Part shown: piece by piece, positions 42,743 to 51,360 of the stretch
Layout: every line of letters begins with the position of its first letter
How positions within the stretch are numbered: position 1 is the first letter of the stretch
Assembly: GCA_040219295.1 (NCBI GenBank)
Contig: JAVJST010000005.1
Span: forward strand, 1,178,001 to 1,242,000
Direction: 5' to 3'
Length of the DNA: 64,000 nt
Source of the DNA: JAVJST01 sp040219295
GTDB taxonomy: Bacteria; Pseudomonadota; Alphaproteobacteria; Rhodospirillales; Casp-alpha2
Made by a program: the position numbers and the translations under genes
Notes under the pieces: model-generated
Databases searched by the model: none
What the model was told of the DNA's origin: nothing
The model's input: the letters and a program-made list of their open reading frames with translations, nothing else

Positions 42743-43763
42743 ACAACTGGCCGGGATAAATCAGGTCCGGGTCGCGGATCTGACCGGCATTGGCCTCGAA
42801 GATCAGCGTGTACTGTTCACCGCGGCCGTACGTCCGACGCGCGATGCGCCACAGCGAGTTCCCTGGCTGGACCACGTAGAAGGTTCCGGGCTCAAGGGCC
42901 TTGGTAATGTTCTCGCGCACGAACGGCATGGCGACCCGGTTCATCACGTTGCCGGCGTCATCGACCTGATCGACCCGCAGTTCGTACTGTCCGGGGGCGA
43001 TGATGGAGTCGGGAACCAGCCGCCAGCGGCCGTTTTCGTTGGCCTGGGCGGTACCGAAGTACGTGTTGTCGATATAGATGTTGAGCAGCGACCCTGGCGT
43101 CGCGGTGCCCGACAGGTTGATCTCGCCGCGTTCGTCGTAGTCCATGGCATCGACGCCAAGGACTATCGAAACCTGGCTTCCGGGTTTCTGCAGTACCTGT
43201 GTGCCAGCCGAGCCGTCGCTCGGGGCGGCGACGACAAGCGCCTTGTTGTCCTCGCCCTCGGCTTCGGGCACCAGGATCATCACGACCTGATCCGACGGAA
43301 TCGAATTGCCGTCCTTGTCGCGCGAGCGCAGCGACAGTTGACGGTTCCCTGTGGTCAGCGGCTGCGACGGCACGAAAACCCATTCGCCGCGTTGATCCGC
43401 GGTCACGCTGCCGATGTACTTGTCGCCTTCGTAAATCTCGACCTCGGCGCCCGGCGCGGCGCGGCCCGCGATGACGGCGTTGCCGCCCGGGTTGATCCGG
43501 ACGACGTCGAACGACGGCGCGATCGGTTTCGGACCGTCCGGCGGCAGCGCCGCGGTATTCTGGCTCGCCGCGTCCGCGGTCTCCAGTTGTTGCGTCGTCG
43601 GCGCGTTCTCGATGCCGCCGAGAACCTCCTGCTCGGAAGGCGGTGGCGGCAACGTCTCGTCAAGTTCCGCGTCGTCCCAGACCACCAGATTGAGGGCGAT
43701 CGCAATGCCGACGGCAATGCCACCGATAATCGCGACCATCATAGGATTTCTGAGGAACGGCAT
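42726..43763 (-). CDS. Envelope LysM protein with Ig-like repeats
   Basis: A 345-residue protein with an N-terminal membrane anchor (MVAIIGGIAVGIAIALNLVV), a low-complexity acidic linker, two beta-sandwich repeats (RAAPGAEVEIYEGDKYIGSV and GTATPGSLLNIYIDNTYFGT share a pattern), and a C-terminal LysM domain (YVVQPGNSLWRIARRTYGRG, DPDLIYPGQLFTLP) for peptidoglycan binding. This matches the alphaproteobacterial 'LysM peptidoglycan-binding' family. The frame stays open far upstream, but MPFLRNPMMV at 43763 is the natural start. It probably stays tethered in the periplasm. Confidence 0.88.
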   Translation of the reverse strand: MPFLRNPMMVAIIGGIAVGIAIALNLVVWDDAELDETLPPPPSEQEVLGGIENAPTTQQLETADAASQNTAALPPDGPKPIAPSFDVVRINPGGNAVIAGRAAPGAEVEIYEGDKYIGSVTADQRGEWVFVPSQPLTTGNRQLSLRSRDKDGNSIPSDQVVMILVPEAEGEDNKALVVAAPSDGSAGTQVLQKPGSQVSIVLGVDAMDYDERGEINLSGTATPGSLLNIYIDNTYFGTAQANENGRWRLVPDSIIAPGQYELRVDQVDDAGNVMNRVAMPFVRENITKALEPGTFYVVQPGNSLWRIARRTYGRGEQYTLIFEANAGQIRDPDLIYPGQLFTLPE

Positions 43764-43913
43764 AGGCGCCACAAACTGTGAACATCTGCCCGATTTCCGC
43801 CGGTTGAAGGTGGCGGACCGGGCACGCACAAGACATAGTACAGAGGCGGAGACGCCGCAACACTGACGCCCCGTGTCGGCGGAAACCGTAGAGACTCCGA
43901 AGGAGAGGACAGA

Positions 43914-44468
43914 ATGAGCCTGAAGATGATCTGTGTGTTTTGCGGTGCCCGTCCGGGATGCGATTCGGTCTACGGCGATGCCGCGGATGCGCTTGGCCGC
44001 CGTATCGTCGAGGAGGGCTGCGGTCTGGTCTACGGCGGCGGCGAAATCGGCCTGATGGGGATGGTCGCCGACGCGGTCAGCGGAGCCGGCGGCCACGTCA
44101 GCGCCATCATCCCGAGATTCCTCGACGAGCACGAGGTCGGGCGGCGTCACTCGGACGAGTTCATCGTCACCGAATCCATGCATGAGCGAAAATTCAAGAT
44201 GGCGGAGTTGGCCGATGCGTTCGTTTGCCTGCCGGGTGGGCTGGGAACGCTCGACGAAACCTTCGAAATCCTGACGTGGAAGCAGCTGGGCCTGCACGAC
44301 AAGCCGATTGTTGTCGTCAACATCGCCGGTTACTGGTCGCCTTTGGCGGCGATGGTCGACTCTGTGATCGAGAACGGGTTCGCCAAGGCGGCCGACCGTG
44401 ACCTGTTCTCGGTCGTCGACGGCGTCGACGATGTGTTCCCGGAGCTGCGCCGGATGCTCGTCAGGTGA
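43914..44468 (+). CDS. LOG family protein (TIGR00730, nucleoside 5'-monophosphate phosphoribohydrolase)
   Basis: A 184-residue Rossmann-like protein of the LOG/TIGR00730 family. The catalytic motif PGGLGTLDE and the phosphate loop VYGGGEIGLMG are complete. The family hydrolyses N6-modified or plain AMP-type nucleotides to the base and ribose 5-phosphate; it does not decarboxylate lysine despite old naming. GAAGGAGAGG precedes the ATG. It converges with the MBL/cNMP gene, overlapping it by 8 bp. Confidence 0.93.
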   Translation: MSLKMICVFCGARPGCDSVYGDAADALGRRIVEEGCGLVYGGGEIGLMGMVADAVSGAGGHVSAIIPRFLDEHEVGRRHSDEFIVTESMHERKFKMAELADAFVCLPGGLGTLDETFEILTWKQLGLHDKPIVVVNIAGYWSPLAAMVDSVIENGFAKAADRDLFSVVDGVDDVFPELRRMLVR

Positions 44469-46650
44469 TGCTGCGGTACTCGTAGGCTTCGAGCATCTTC
44501 CACCGCACGATGGGCACATTGGTTACGGCGCTGCCGGGAATTTCGTAGAAGCGGCTGGCCTCGGTCGTGCGGTAGACGAAACTCCCGTTCATGCCGAAAA
44601 GCACCTGCTCCTCGCCGAAGAACCCACGTGGGCCGATGACATCAGAAACGTGGCCGTCGCGAACCTGCTCGATGCTGCCGTCCTCGAGAATGAAAATGCA
44701 ATCGCCGGGCAGATCGTCGATCTCCGTGCCCGCGCCGACTTCGTGAAGCACCATGGTTTCCGCGATCGCATTCTGAACGGCGGGCGACACCGATTCCCCG
44801 AACAGCCAGAACTGATCGAGGATCGCGCGCTTGGCCGCCCGGTCGTTGAACATGTCGTGCAGGTTGCTTCGGTTAACGACCTCCAGGTAGGCCGGAAGCG
44901 GAATTTGCAGCGCACGGGCGAAGTTGACCGTGCGGTAGGCGGACTCGCAGGGCAAGTCGTTGATGCCCGCGTGTTCGCCGATCAGCCCGCCGCTCGAGAT
45001 GATGTTGTAGATGTCGTCCTCGGCGCGGATCTTTTCCACCGTGCCGGTGATGACCAGATAGATGTACTGCGGTACCCGTGTTTTGCGGAGGATGATTTCA
45101 CCCGGCGTAAACTCGACGATCGGATTGTTAAGCAGGGTGCGCAGATCGTGCCGCGCGACCTCCGGGAATGCCGCGCGCAGATATTCGAAGGCGAACCGTC
45201 GGAGATTGTCCGAGGTGTCCGGGATCAGCGTGTCGACGACGCCGAACGGCGCGCTGGAGCCGATCTCTTTCTGCTTGTTGGTCAGTGGTTCGGAGCGATG
45301 CGCCAGAATGATCTTGTCGGACTCGTCGCTCTCAAAATCCTCGACCTCGCCGTGAATCATGCCGCCGCCGATGTCGACTTTCTTCAGATCGACCGGGGTG
45401 AGATAAATCTTGCGGACCTCTTCGACGACGGACCTCGACATTCCCGGCGCCTTGTCGTCATCGGTGATCATCCGGTTCATGACATCGAACGACGCGATAT
45501 CGGCGAGGTGTGCGTACGTCAGGTAGCGGCTTTCCCAGAACGCGCGGAAGAAGAACACGCTGTTTTCGACCGGGTGTGGCGACAGGACGGGCATGACCTC
45601 AAGGCCGTCGATATTGTTCCACTCGTCGAATGTCAGGTCGCGGACATCGAAGTAGCTGGCGACGTCCTCCTCGCTGATCGACAACAGTGCCGAGAGCTTC
45701 TTGAACACGGAATCCCGGACCAGCGGCGTGGCGTAGTAGCGGATGCGGCGGTCCGAACGCATCAGGCTCGTCATGCCGGCGAAATGGTCGTCGTGGCAGT
45801 GGGTGTGGAAGATTCCATCGATCTCGTTCACACCGATGCCAAGCGCGGTCAGCCCGTAAGCCGTGTTCGGGCCGGCGTCGACCAGGAAGACCCGGCCCTG
45901 GTAAATCAGGACGCTCGCCATGCAGGGTCGGTTGTAGTCCCAGCCGTCGCCCTGACCCGAATGGACCACGGAGAAGTAGTCGCGCGGAATGCTCTGGAAA
46001 CCGAGGGGATAGGGCGATCGGTCGTTGCGGCCACGCTTCACAGTCAGGTCAATCTCGACCTTCTCGTCCTCGTACATCAGCGTGAACACGTTGGTTGTGT
46101 CACGCCGGATGCTGACGCCGTTGCGCAGTTCCACGGCCGTGTCCCCGACGATCCGGTGATCGAGCAATTCTTCCGACGGCAGGATTTCGCCGAAGGCGAA
46201 CCAGAGCTTCATGCGCATGATCAGGTCGGCGCGTTCACCGGTTTCCCCGGCCGCCGCGATCTCCTCCGCCGACGTCAGACCGTAGTTGCCGCGGGAGATG
46301 TACTGCATCTGCGACTCGACCTGCGCACGGGAGCCGACCAGCAGGGGCTTGGCGCCCGTGTTGTTGGGATGGCCCGGGATCAGCATGCCCTGACGATAGA
46401 GCATCTGGAGGACCGGGAACTCCGCGAGGTTGCAGAGTTTGCCGTTCTGCAGCGATACGTCCGACAAAAGAATGGTGTTGGGCCCGCTTTCGTAAGTGAC
46501 GCCGTCTCGTTGGCGCCTCTGGATCAGCCGCAGGCGCATCAGGTGCTTGATGGCGTCTTCCGGCGTGCCGCACAAAAGATAGATGTCCGCGTCGGGGATT
46601 TCGACCCAGTATACCCCCCTGATGACTTCCGTTTTCTTGATTTTGCCCAT
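44461..46650 (-). CDS. Metallo-beta-lactamase fold protein with two C-terminal cyclic-nucleotide-binding domains
   Basis: A 729-residue cytoplasmic protein. Residues 1-220 are an uncharacterised N-terminal region. A metallo-beta-lactamase domain (about 220-440) has the metal motif H284-x-H286-x-D288-H289 in HTHCHDDHFAGM and VFLVDAGPNT. The C-terminal part has two cNMP-binding-like folds: about 480-600 (FTPGEIILRK, SSGGLIGEHAG) and 620-715 (PGDCIFILEDG, GPRGFFGEEQVLFG). ATG 46650 follows AGGA by eight bases; the frame runs on upstream. Fusion of an MBL (hydrolase or di-iron oxygen-sensing type) with cNMP-type sensors suggests nucleotide- or redox-controlled activity. Substrate unknown. Confidence 0.82.
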   Translation of the reverse strand: MGKIKKTEVIRGVYWVEIPDADIYLLCGTPEDAIKHLMRLRLIQRRQRDGVTYESGPNTILLSDVSLQNGKLCNLAEFPVLQMLYRQGMLIPGHPNNTGAKPLLVGSRAQVESQMQYISRGNYGLTSAEEIAAAGETGERADLIMRMKLWFAFGEILPSEELLDHRIVGDTAVELRNGVSIRRDTTNVFTLMYEDEKVEIDLTVKRGRNDRSPYPLGFQSIPRDYFSVVHSGQGDGWDYNRPCMASVLIYQGRVFLVDAGPNTAYGLTALGIGVNEIDGIFHTHCHDDHFAGMTSLMRSDRRIRYYATPLVRDSVFKKLSALLSISEEDVASYFDVRDLTFDEWNNIDGLEVMPVLSPHPVENSVFFFRAFWESRYLTYAHLADIASFDVMNRMITDDDKAPGMSRSVVEEVRKIYLTPVDLKKVDIGGGMIHGEVEDFESDESDKIILAHRSEPLTNKQKEIGSSAPFGVVDTLIPDTSDNLRRFAFEYLRAAFPEVARHDLRTLLNNPIVEFTPGEIILRKTRVPQYIYLVITGTVEKIRAEDDIYNIISSGGLIGEHAGINDLPCESAYRTVNFARALQIPLPAYLEVVNRSNLHDMFNDRAAKRAILDQFWLFGESVSPAVQNAIAETMVLHEVGAGTEIDDLPGDCIFILEDGSIEQVRDGHVSDVIGPRGFFGEEQVLFGMNGSFVYRTTEASRFYEIPGSAVTNVPIVRWKMLEAYEYRSIT

Positions 46651-46678
46651 CGGGGAAGTCCTAGCCATCGATAAACGA

Positions 46679-46704
46679 CAAGCGTCACCAAGCTGTGACG
46701 CTTG
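46679..46704. other. Perfect 10-bp inverted repeat upstream of the MBL/cNMP gene
   Basis: CAAGCGTCAC and GTGACGCTTG pair perfectly around CAAGCT, 28 bp before the minus-strand start at 46650. On that strand it is followed by TCGTTT. It could be an attenuator hairpin, a terminator or an operator (TCAC-N6-GTGA). The rest of the 275 bp gap to icd shows only a small dyad ATTAGTCTAAT at 46793-46803. Confidence 0.55.
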
Positions 46705-46925
46705 CTCAGAATGGTTGGGGGACACGGCAGGCGCCCCGCCCAAGAACGGTCTCGCCTGCAGCGATCTGGATCGCCGAGGTCACATTAACCCGATTAGTCT
46801 AATATGAAAATCCTCAGAGCCTACGTTCTATTCCGGAGCGGGAACTCCCTAAACGTCCGGTCTTGTCGAATGCCGAGACCCGCCGTATGGTCCGCCCACC
46901 GTCAAAAGAGCCAGAGGAACCGGAC

Positions 46926-48140
46926 ATGTCCAAGATTAAGGTCACCAACCCCGTTGTCGAACTCGACGGCGACGAGATGACGCGGATTATTTGGGACTTT
47001 ATCAAGCAGAAGCTGATCCTTCCCTACCTTGATGTTCAGCTTGAATACTACGACCTCGGAGTTCAGAAACGCGACGAGACCGGTGACCAGATTACGGTCG
47101 ATGCGGCCAACGCGATCAAGAAGCACGGCGTCGGCGTCAAGTGCGCGACCATCACCCCGACTCCGCAGCGGGTAGAGGAATTCGGCCTCAAGGAAATGTG
47201 GCGTTCGCCGAACGGCACCATCCGCAACATCCTTGGCGGAACGGTATTTCGCAAGCCGATCATCTGCAAGAACGTTCCCCGGCTGGTGCCCGGCTGGACC
47301 AAGCCCATTGTCATCGGCCGCCACGCCTTCGGCGACCAGTACCGCGCGACCGACTTCAAATTTCCGGGCGCCGGCAAACTGACCATCAAGTTCGTCCCTG
47401 ACGAAGGCGGCGAAGTCATCGAGAAGGAGGTCTTCCAGGCACCTGATTCCGGTGTCGCCATGGCGATGTACAATCTTGACGACTCGATCAAGGGCTTCGC
47501 CCGGGCCTGCATGAACTACGGCCTCGATCTTGGCTGGCCGGTCTACCTGTCGCATAAGGACACCATCCTGAAGCAGTACGACGGCCGCTTCGTCGAACTG
47601 TTTCGCGAGATCTACGAGGCCGAGTTCAAGGCGGCCTTTGAGGAGAAGGGCATCGTCTACGAGGACCGCCTGATCGACGATATGGTCGCCAGTGCGCTCA
47701 AGTGGGAAGGCGGTTTCGTCTGGGCCTGCAAGAACTACGACGGAGACGTGCAGTCCGACACTGTTGCCCAGGGGTTCGGCTCGCTGGGGCTGATGACCTC
47801 GATCCTGATGACGCCTGACGGCAAGACCGTCGAGGCCGAGGCGGCGCACGGCACGGTGACGCGCCATTACCGCCAGCACCAGCAGGGCAAGGAAACCTCG
47901 ACCAACCCGATCGCCTCGATCTTCGCCTGGACCGGCGGGCTCAAGGCGCGCGGCAAGTTCGATGGCACGCCCGACGTAGTCGCTTTCGCCGATGCGCTCG
48001 AGCAGGTCTGCGTCGAAACGGTCGAGGCTGGCCAGATGACCAAGGACCTGGCATTGCTGATCGGTCCGGACCAGCCGTGGATGACCACCAACCAGTTCTT
48101 GGACGCGTTGGACAAGAACCTTCAGGCGAAGATGGGCTGA
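46926..48140 (+). CDS. icd: NADP-dependent isocitrate dehydrogenase (type II, homodimeric)
   Basis: The 404-residue TCA-cycle enzyme converting isocitrate to 2-oxoglutarate, CO2 and NADPH. The start MSKIKVTNPVVELDGDEMTR is conserved and has AGAGGAA six bases upstream, although the frame runs further. Substrate residues are in KSPNGTIRN-like WRSPNGTIRNILGGTVFR, and the late VTRHYRQHQQGKETSTNPIA segment belongs to the NADP site of the eukaryote-like class. A strong hairpin follows the stop. Confidence 0.97.
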   Translation: MSKIKVTNPVVELDGDEMTRIIWDFIKQKLILPYLDVQLEYYDLGVQKRDETGDQITVDAANAIKKHGVGVKCATITPTPQRVEEFGLKEMWRSPNGTIRNILGGTVFRKPIICKNVPRLVPGWTKPIVIGRHAFGDQYRATDFKFPGAGKLTIKFVPDEGGEVIEKEVFQAPDSGVAMAMYNLDDSIKGFARACMNYGLDLGWPVYLSHKDTILKQYDGRFVELFREIYEAEFKAAFEEKGIVYEDRLIDDMVASALKWEGGFVWACKNYDGDVQSDTVAQGFGSLGLMTSILMTPDGKTVEAEAAHGTVTRHYRQHQQGKETSTNPIASIFAWTGGLKARGKFDGTPDVVAFADALEQVCVETVEAGQMTKDLALLIGPDQPWMTTNQFLDALDKNLQAKMG

Positions 48141-48165
48141 GGCCCTCGCAAGACCGAAGAGTTCC

Positions 48166-48195
48166 GAACGGCGGCGTTAGCCGCCGTTCTTATTT
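48166..48195. terminator. Terminator shared by icd and the agmatinase-family gene
   Basis: A perfect ten-pair stem GAACGGCGGC/GCCGCCGTTC with loop GTTA, followed by TTATTT on the icd strand. The right arm is also the last codons and stop of the convergent agmatinase-family gene (stop at 48177), so coding and terminator overlap. Confidence 0.8.
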
Positions 48196-49127
48196 GCCGC
48201 CAGCAATCCGAGGTAGAAGGCGATCATCGAGGCACCGGCCAGTGCCGTCAGTTCGCTTGAGCCGTCGTACATCGGTGCGACCTCAACCAGATCCATACCG
48301 CGGAAATCAACTCCTTGCAGCCGGGTGATGATACCGCGAGCCTGCCACGTCTGCAGACCGCCGACGACCGGCGTGCCGGTGCCGGGGGCGAAACTCGGGT
48401 CGAGGCCGTCGATATCGAACGTCAGGTAGGTCCTGCCGTCGCCAACGACGTCCTTGATCTTGCTGGCGATGGCCTCAGGAGAGGAATTGTGGACGTCTTC
48501 TGCGGTGATGATGGTGACACCCTGATCGAGGGTCCACTGCCAGACTTCGGGCTCGACATCACAACGGATGCCAATCTGCACGTAACGCTTGGGGTCGATG
48601 ATTCCTTCGTTGATGGCGATGTAGAAGTTCGTGCCGTGGGTCACCGGCGCGCCGAAGTTGTCGGCCCAGGTATCGACATGGGCGTCGAAGTGAACCAAAC
48701 CCAGGGGGCCGTGCTTCTTCGCAAGTGCGCGGAGCAGGGGTAGGGTCACGAGGTGGTCGCCGCCGAGACTAATGAGATGTTCGTGACCGCCGGCGAACTC
48801 CTCGATAAGGCGAAGCGATTCGTCGATGTTGCCCATCAGGATCGGCATGTTGCCGACATCGGCGATATCGAGCTCCCAGGCGTTGCCCGGTGTATCCGGG
48901 TAGGTTCCGCCGATCATGCGGCTGGCGCGCCGGAGCGCCGCAGGCCCGTCGCGGGCGCCGGACCGGTTGGTCGTCGCGATATCAAACGGTATGCCGGCAA
49001 CGCTGATGGCGTGGCCGGGGCCTGTGTGTTCCGTGCCCATGAAGGTCTCGCGCGTGGCGAAGGTGGGTATCGGTATGGCGTTGCGGTCTTCGGTGGATGA
49101 CATTCCTGAACCCAGTCTCTCGTTCAT
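48177..49127 (-). CDS. speB: Agmatinase/ureohydrolase family enzyme
   Basis: A 316-residue binuclear manganese ureohydrolase. The metal motifs are complete: SLGGDH, HFDAHVDTW and TFDIDGLDPSFAPGTGTP. It hydrolyses a guanidino compound to urea and an amine; agmatine, guanidinobutyrate and guanidinopropionate are the common substrates, and sequence motifs alone do not separate them. ATG 49127 is used; ATG 49103 is possible. An amidinotransferase-fold gene 1.1 kb away also handles guanidino groups. The gene symbol is tentative. Confidence 0.85.
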   Translation of the reverse strand: MNERLGSGMSSTEDRNAIPIPTFATRETFMGTEHTGPGHAISVAGIPFDIATTNRSGARDGPAALRRASRMIGGTYPDTPGNAWELDIADVGNMPILMGNIDESLRLIEEFAGGHEHLISLGGDHLVTLPLLRALAKKHGPLGLVHFDAHVDTWADNFGAPVTHGTNFYIAINEGIIDPKRYVQIGIRCDVEPEVWQWTLDQGVTIITAEDVHNSSPEAIASKIKDVVGDGRTYLTFDIDGLDPSFAPGTGTPVVGGLQTWQARGIITRLQGVDFRGMDLVEVAPMYDGSSELTALAGASMIAFYLGLLAANKNGG

Positions 49128-49320
49128 CTTGATGTTCAGGCAGTCTATGACGGGCCACGGTCCGATGAAATAGCCCCGGATGGACAGACGCAGGCTGCGG
49201 CGGACGGGTCCTGTCGCAAAGGCCTGAGTTGGGCCGGAATTCGGGCTGTGAAAGACCTTGACGGGACCCCGGGGGTTCTCTAAAAACCGGGCTTCCGTTT
49301 ACGACACTGAGGATCGAGCA

Positions 49321-49608
49321 ATGTCAAAGCGTTGCGCCCTGACCGGTAAAGGCGTGCTGAGCGGCAACAATGTCAGCCACGCACACAACAAGACCCGCCG
49401 CCGTTTTCTGCCGAACCTGCAGGAGACCTCGCTGATGAGCGATGTCCTCGGCAAGACCGTCCGCGTGCGCCTTAGCGCCAGCGCGATCCGAACGGTTGAG
49501 CACAAGGGCGGTCTCGACGCCTACCTGCTCGATGCCAAGGAATCGGTCCTGTCGCCTGAAATGGCCAAGCTGCGCCGCCAGATCAAGAAGGTGCACGCCG
49601 CCGCCTGA
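49321..49608 (+). CDS. rpmB: 50S ribosomal protein L28
   Basis: A 95-residue basic protein beginning MSKRCALTGKGVLSGNNVSH and containing NKTRRRFLPNLQ, the L28 signature. It joins the large ribosomal subunit. ATG 49321 is fixed by this conserved start, with GAGGATCG upstream; the frame extends 21 codons before it without meaning. Followed by a rho-independent terminator. It stands alone, as usual in alphaproteobacteria. Confidence 0.98.
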   Translation: MSKRCALTGKGVLSGNNVSHAHNKTRRRFLPNLQETSLMSDVLGKTVRVRLSASAIRTVEHKGGLDAYLLDAKESVLSPEMAKLRRQIKKVHAAA

Positions 49609-49636
49609 CGCGGTCGGTACGATCGTGAGGTTGAAG

Positions 49637-49659
49637 GGCCCGCCATCGGCGGGCCTTTT
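49637..49659 (+). terminator. Rho-independent terminator of rpmB
   Basis: Eight-pair stem GGCCCGCC/GGCGGGCC with loop ATC, followed by TTTTCGTTT, 28 bp after the rpmB stop and just before the 3' end of the convergent PsiE-family gene. Confidence 0.9.
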
Positions 49660-49671
49660 CGTTTGGGCGGC

Positions 49672-50184
49672 CTAAGAATCGACGACTTCGTCGACGCCGG
49701 GGGCCTTGCCCGGCCCCTCGTCTGTCACCCGGCTGTCGGACGGGAAATGATAAGATCCGTAGCGCAGGGCCAGAACTGCCAGCGAAAGGATCAGGATCGC
49801 ACCTGTCAGGATCAGGATGTCGTAACCGATCTTGTGCTCGGCACCCACAACCTCGACGAGGATGCGTGCCAGGGCGGTAATGGCGATGTAGATCAGGTAG
49901 CGCACCGGCATCCGGGTCGTCTTGAAGTAGATTCCGACCATGGCGCCGATCTCGAGATAAATGAACAGCAACAGGATGTCGGCGAGGCCGGCATGCCCCT
50001 GGGCCACGAGCCGGAAGAACTCGACGAAGGCCGCCCACACGGTCGTCGCGCCGATCGCGAACAGGGCGAGTATGTGGAAAGCGTCGACACAGAGCGCGCC
50101 GATGGCTTCCACGTGCTTCTTGGCCCGCACGTGAAACGCGACGGTCTTCTGGACGATCTCTTCGGCTTCGGTTTCTTTGGTCAT
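49672..50184 (-). CDS. PsiE family membrane protein
   Basis: A 170-residue protein with four hydrophobic helices of the phosphate-starvation-inducible E family: FHILALFAIGATTVWAAFVE, LLLFIYLEIGAMVGIYFKT, RMPVRYLIYIAITALARIL and a last helix. GGAGG lies six bases before ATG 50184. The family is widespread and its biochemical role is unknown. No phosphate regulon genes are nearby. A charged 30-residue tail ends the protein. Confidence 0.88.
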   Translation of the reverse strand: MTKETEAEEIVQKTVAFHVRAKKHVEAIGALCVDAFHILALFAIGATTVWAAFVEFFRLVAQGHAGLADILLLFIYLEIGAMVGIYFKTTRMPVRYLIYIAITALARILVEVVGAEHKIGYDILILTGAILILSLAVLALRYGSYHFPSDSRVTDEGPGKAPGVDEVVDS

Positions 50185-50239
50185 GACATGCCTCCCGGGA
50201 CTGATGATATGTCGCGGTACAGCCGGTTGCCAGCAACGG

Positions 50240-51256
50240 CTACAGGGGGTCCCGTTGCAGCGGACACGTCGAACAATGGATGCCGCCGCCGTTGAGTTGC
50301 ATCTTGTCGTAGGGAATCTCGATCAGCGTCAATCCCTGACGATCGAGCTCGTCGCGGGTCCGGTCGGATATGCCCAGCGGCATCAGATAGCGGCCGGGTG
50401 CGACGGCCAGCCCGTTGATGATCCAGCTATTGTCTTCCGGCGTGATCTCGATGGTCCGGATGCCTAGTTCCTTGAGTTTCATCAGAAACGTGTAAGGGAG
50501 GCCGGTCGGATCGACGATGGCGAGATCGACGTCGACCATGTTGAACACGCCGTCGATGTGAATCATGTAGCCGGCGAGATCGACAACAATCAGCTCCACG
50601 CCTTGCCGTTTCAGGACATCGGCAACCTGCGCGATCGCTTCGTCGTTGACGCGAATGCTTCGGCCGACGACGGCGGTCTTGGGATTGAGCCAGGCAAACG
50701 AGCCACCCTCGATCATGCCGGTCCCCGTGATCGTTGCCAGGATTGGCACGCCGGCGTTCGCCAGGGTGCGCGAAACGTCGCGTTCCTCGCCGTGACGCAA
50801 ACGCGGCGCGAGGCGCGTGACGATGTTGCCGCCCTTGATAGCGAACGAGGAGTCGCGCGTATAACAGGACTTGAACCGGCCGCCGGCGACGCCATCGACG
50901 CGGATGATCTCGACGCCTTCCGCCTCCAACACCGCCACCATGCCGTCGTGCTGGGCCTGCATATCCTCAAGCGGCGGAATGGTCTCGGATTGCCAATACC
51001 AGCCGGTCGCGATGTCACCGAATCCGCCCGTCTCTTCGATGTACTTCGTCGGATCGATGACGTTGAACTCGTCACCCGGGCGATGCACCAGCACCGAACG
51101 AAGCCTGCCGACGTCGTTGTCGCATCCCCATGCGCGACCCCAGATGGCGGCCATCCGCTCCGGATCGGTGAACCCCGGTTCGGGTTGCGAGCCGAAGTAC
51201 TTCATTGTCGCGCTGTAGATGTCGCGCCGTTTCGGCGGAATCGTCTCGTTTGACAT
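50240..51256 (-). CDS. Amidinotransferase/arginine deiminase-fold enzyme
   Basis: A 338-residue guanidino-group-modifying enzyme. Recognisable parts are RSVLVHRPGDEFN, CYTRDSSFAIKGG, the catalytic-type His in MIHIDGVFNMVD and the nucleophile Cys near the C-terminus in NGGGIHCSTCPL. The fold includes arginine deiminase, dimethylarginine hydrolase and glycine amidinotransferase, which all attack a guanidinium carbon with Cys. Which reaction applies is not decided by the motifs. ATG 51256 has AGGA upstream. Its neighbourhood to an agmatinase-family gene suggests guanidino-compound use. Confidence 0.85.
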   Translation of the reverse strand: MSNETIPPKRRDIYSATMKYFGSQPEPGFTDPERMAAIWGRAWGCDNDVGRLRSVLVHRPGDEFNVIDPTKYIEETGGFGDIATGWYWQSETIPPLEDMQAQHDGMVAVLEAEGVEIIRVDGVAGGRFKSCYTRDSSFAIKGGNIVTRLAPRLRHGEERDVSRTLANAGVPILATITGTGMIEGGSFAWLNPKTAVVGRSIRVNDEAIAQVADVLKRQGVELIVVDLAGYMIHIDGVFNMVDVDLAIVDPTGLPYTFLMKLKELGIRTIEITPEDNSWIINGLAVAPGRYLMPLGISDRTRDELDRQGLTLIEIPYDKMQLNGGGIHCSTCPLQRDPL

Positions 51257-51299
51257 CGACCCATCCTGTCCGCAGCTACGGTCGGTCAGGATGACCTAA

Positions 51300-51340
51300 G
51301 CGGCGGAAAAACCCAACGTCACATTTTGGGTATCCGCCGC
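51300..51340. other. Two-part hairpin between acuI and the amidinotransferase gene
   Basis: Outer arms GCGGCGGA/TCCGCCGC and inner arms ACCCAA/TTGGGT form a long folded element 20 bp after the acuI stop and 44 bp before the amidinotransferase start. No T-run follows on the minus strand. A terminator or leader structure is possible. Confidence 0.5.
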
Positions 51341-51360
51341 CGATAAGTGCTTGCGGCAGA

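Noticed and set aside
42726..44519. Single 597-codon minus-strand gene including the LysM protein
   Set aside because: The part upstream of 43763 is antisense to the LOG gene and Arg/Asp-rich; the membrane anchor marks the true start at 43763.
44398..46674. Plus-strand frame of 758 codons opposite the MBL/cNMP gene
   Set aside because: No ribosome site, no motifs, overlaps the LOG gene; the minus strand contains the HCHDDH metal motif and conserved folds.
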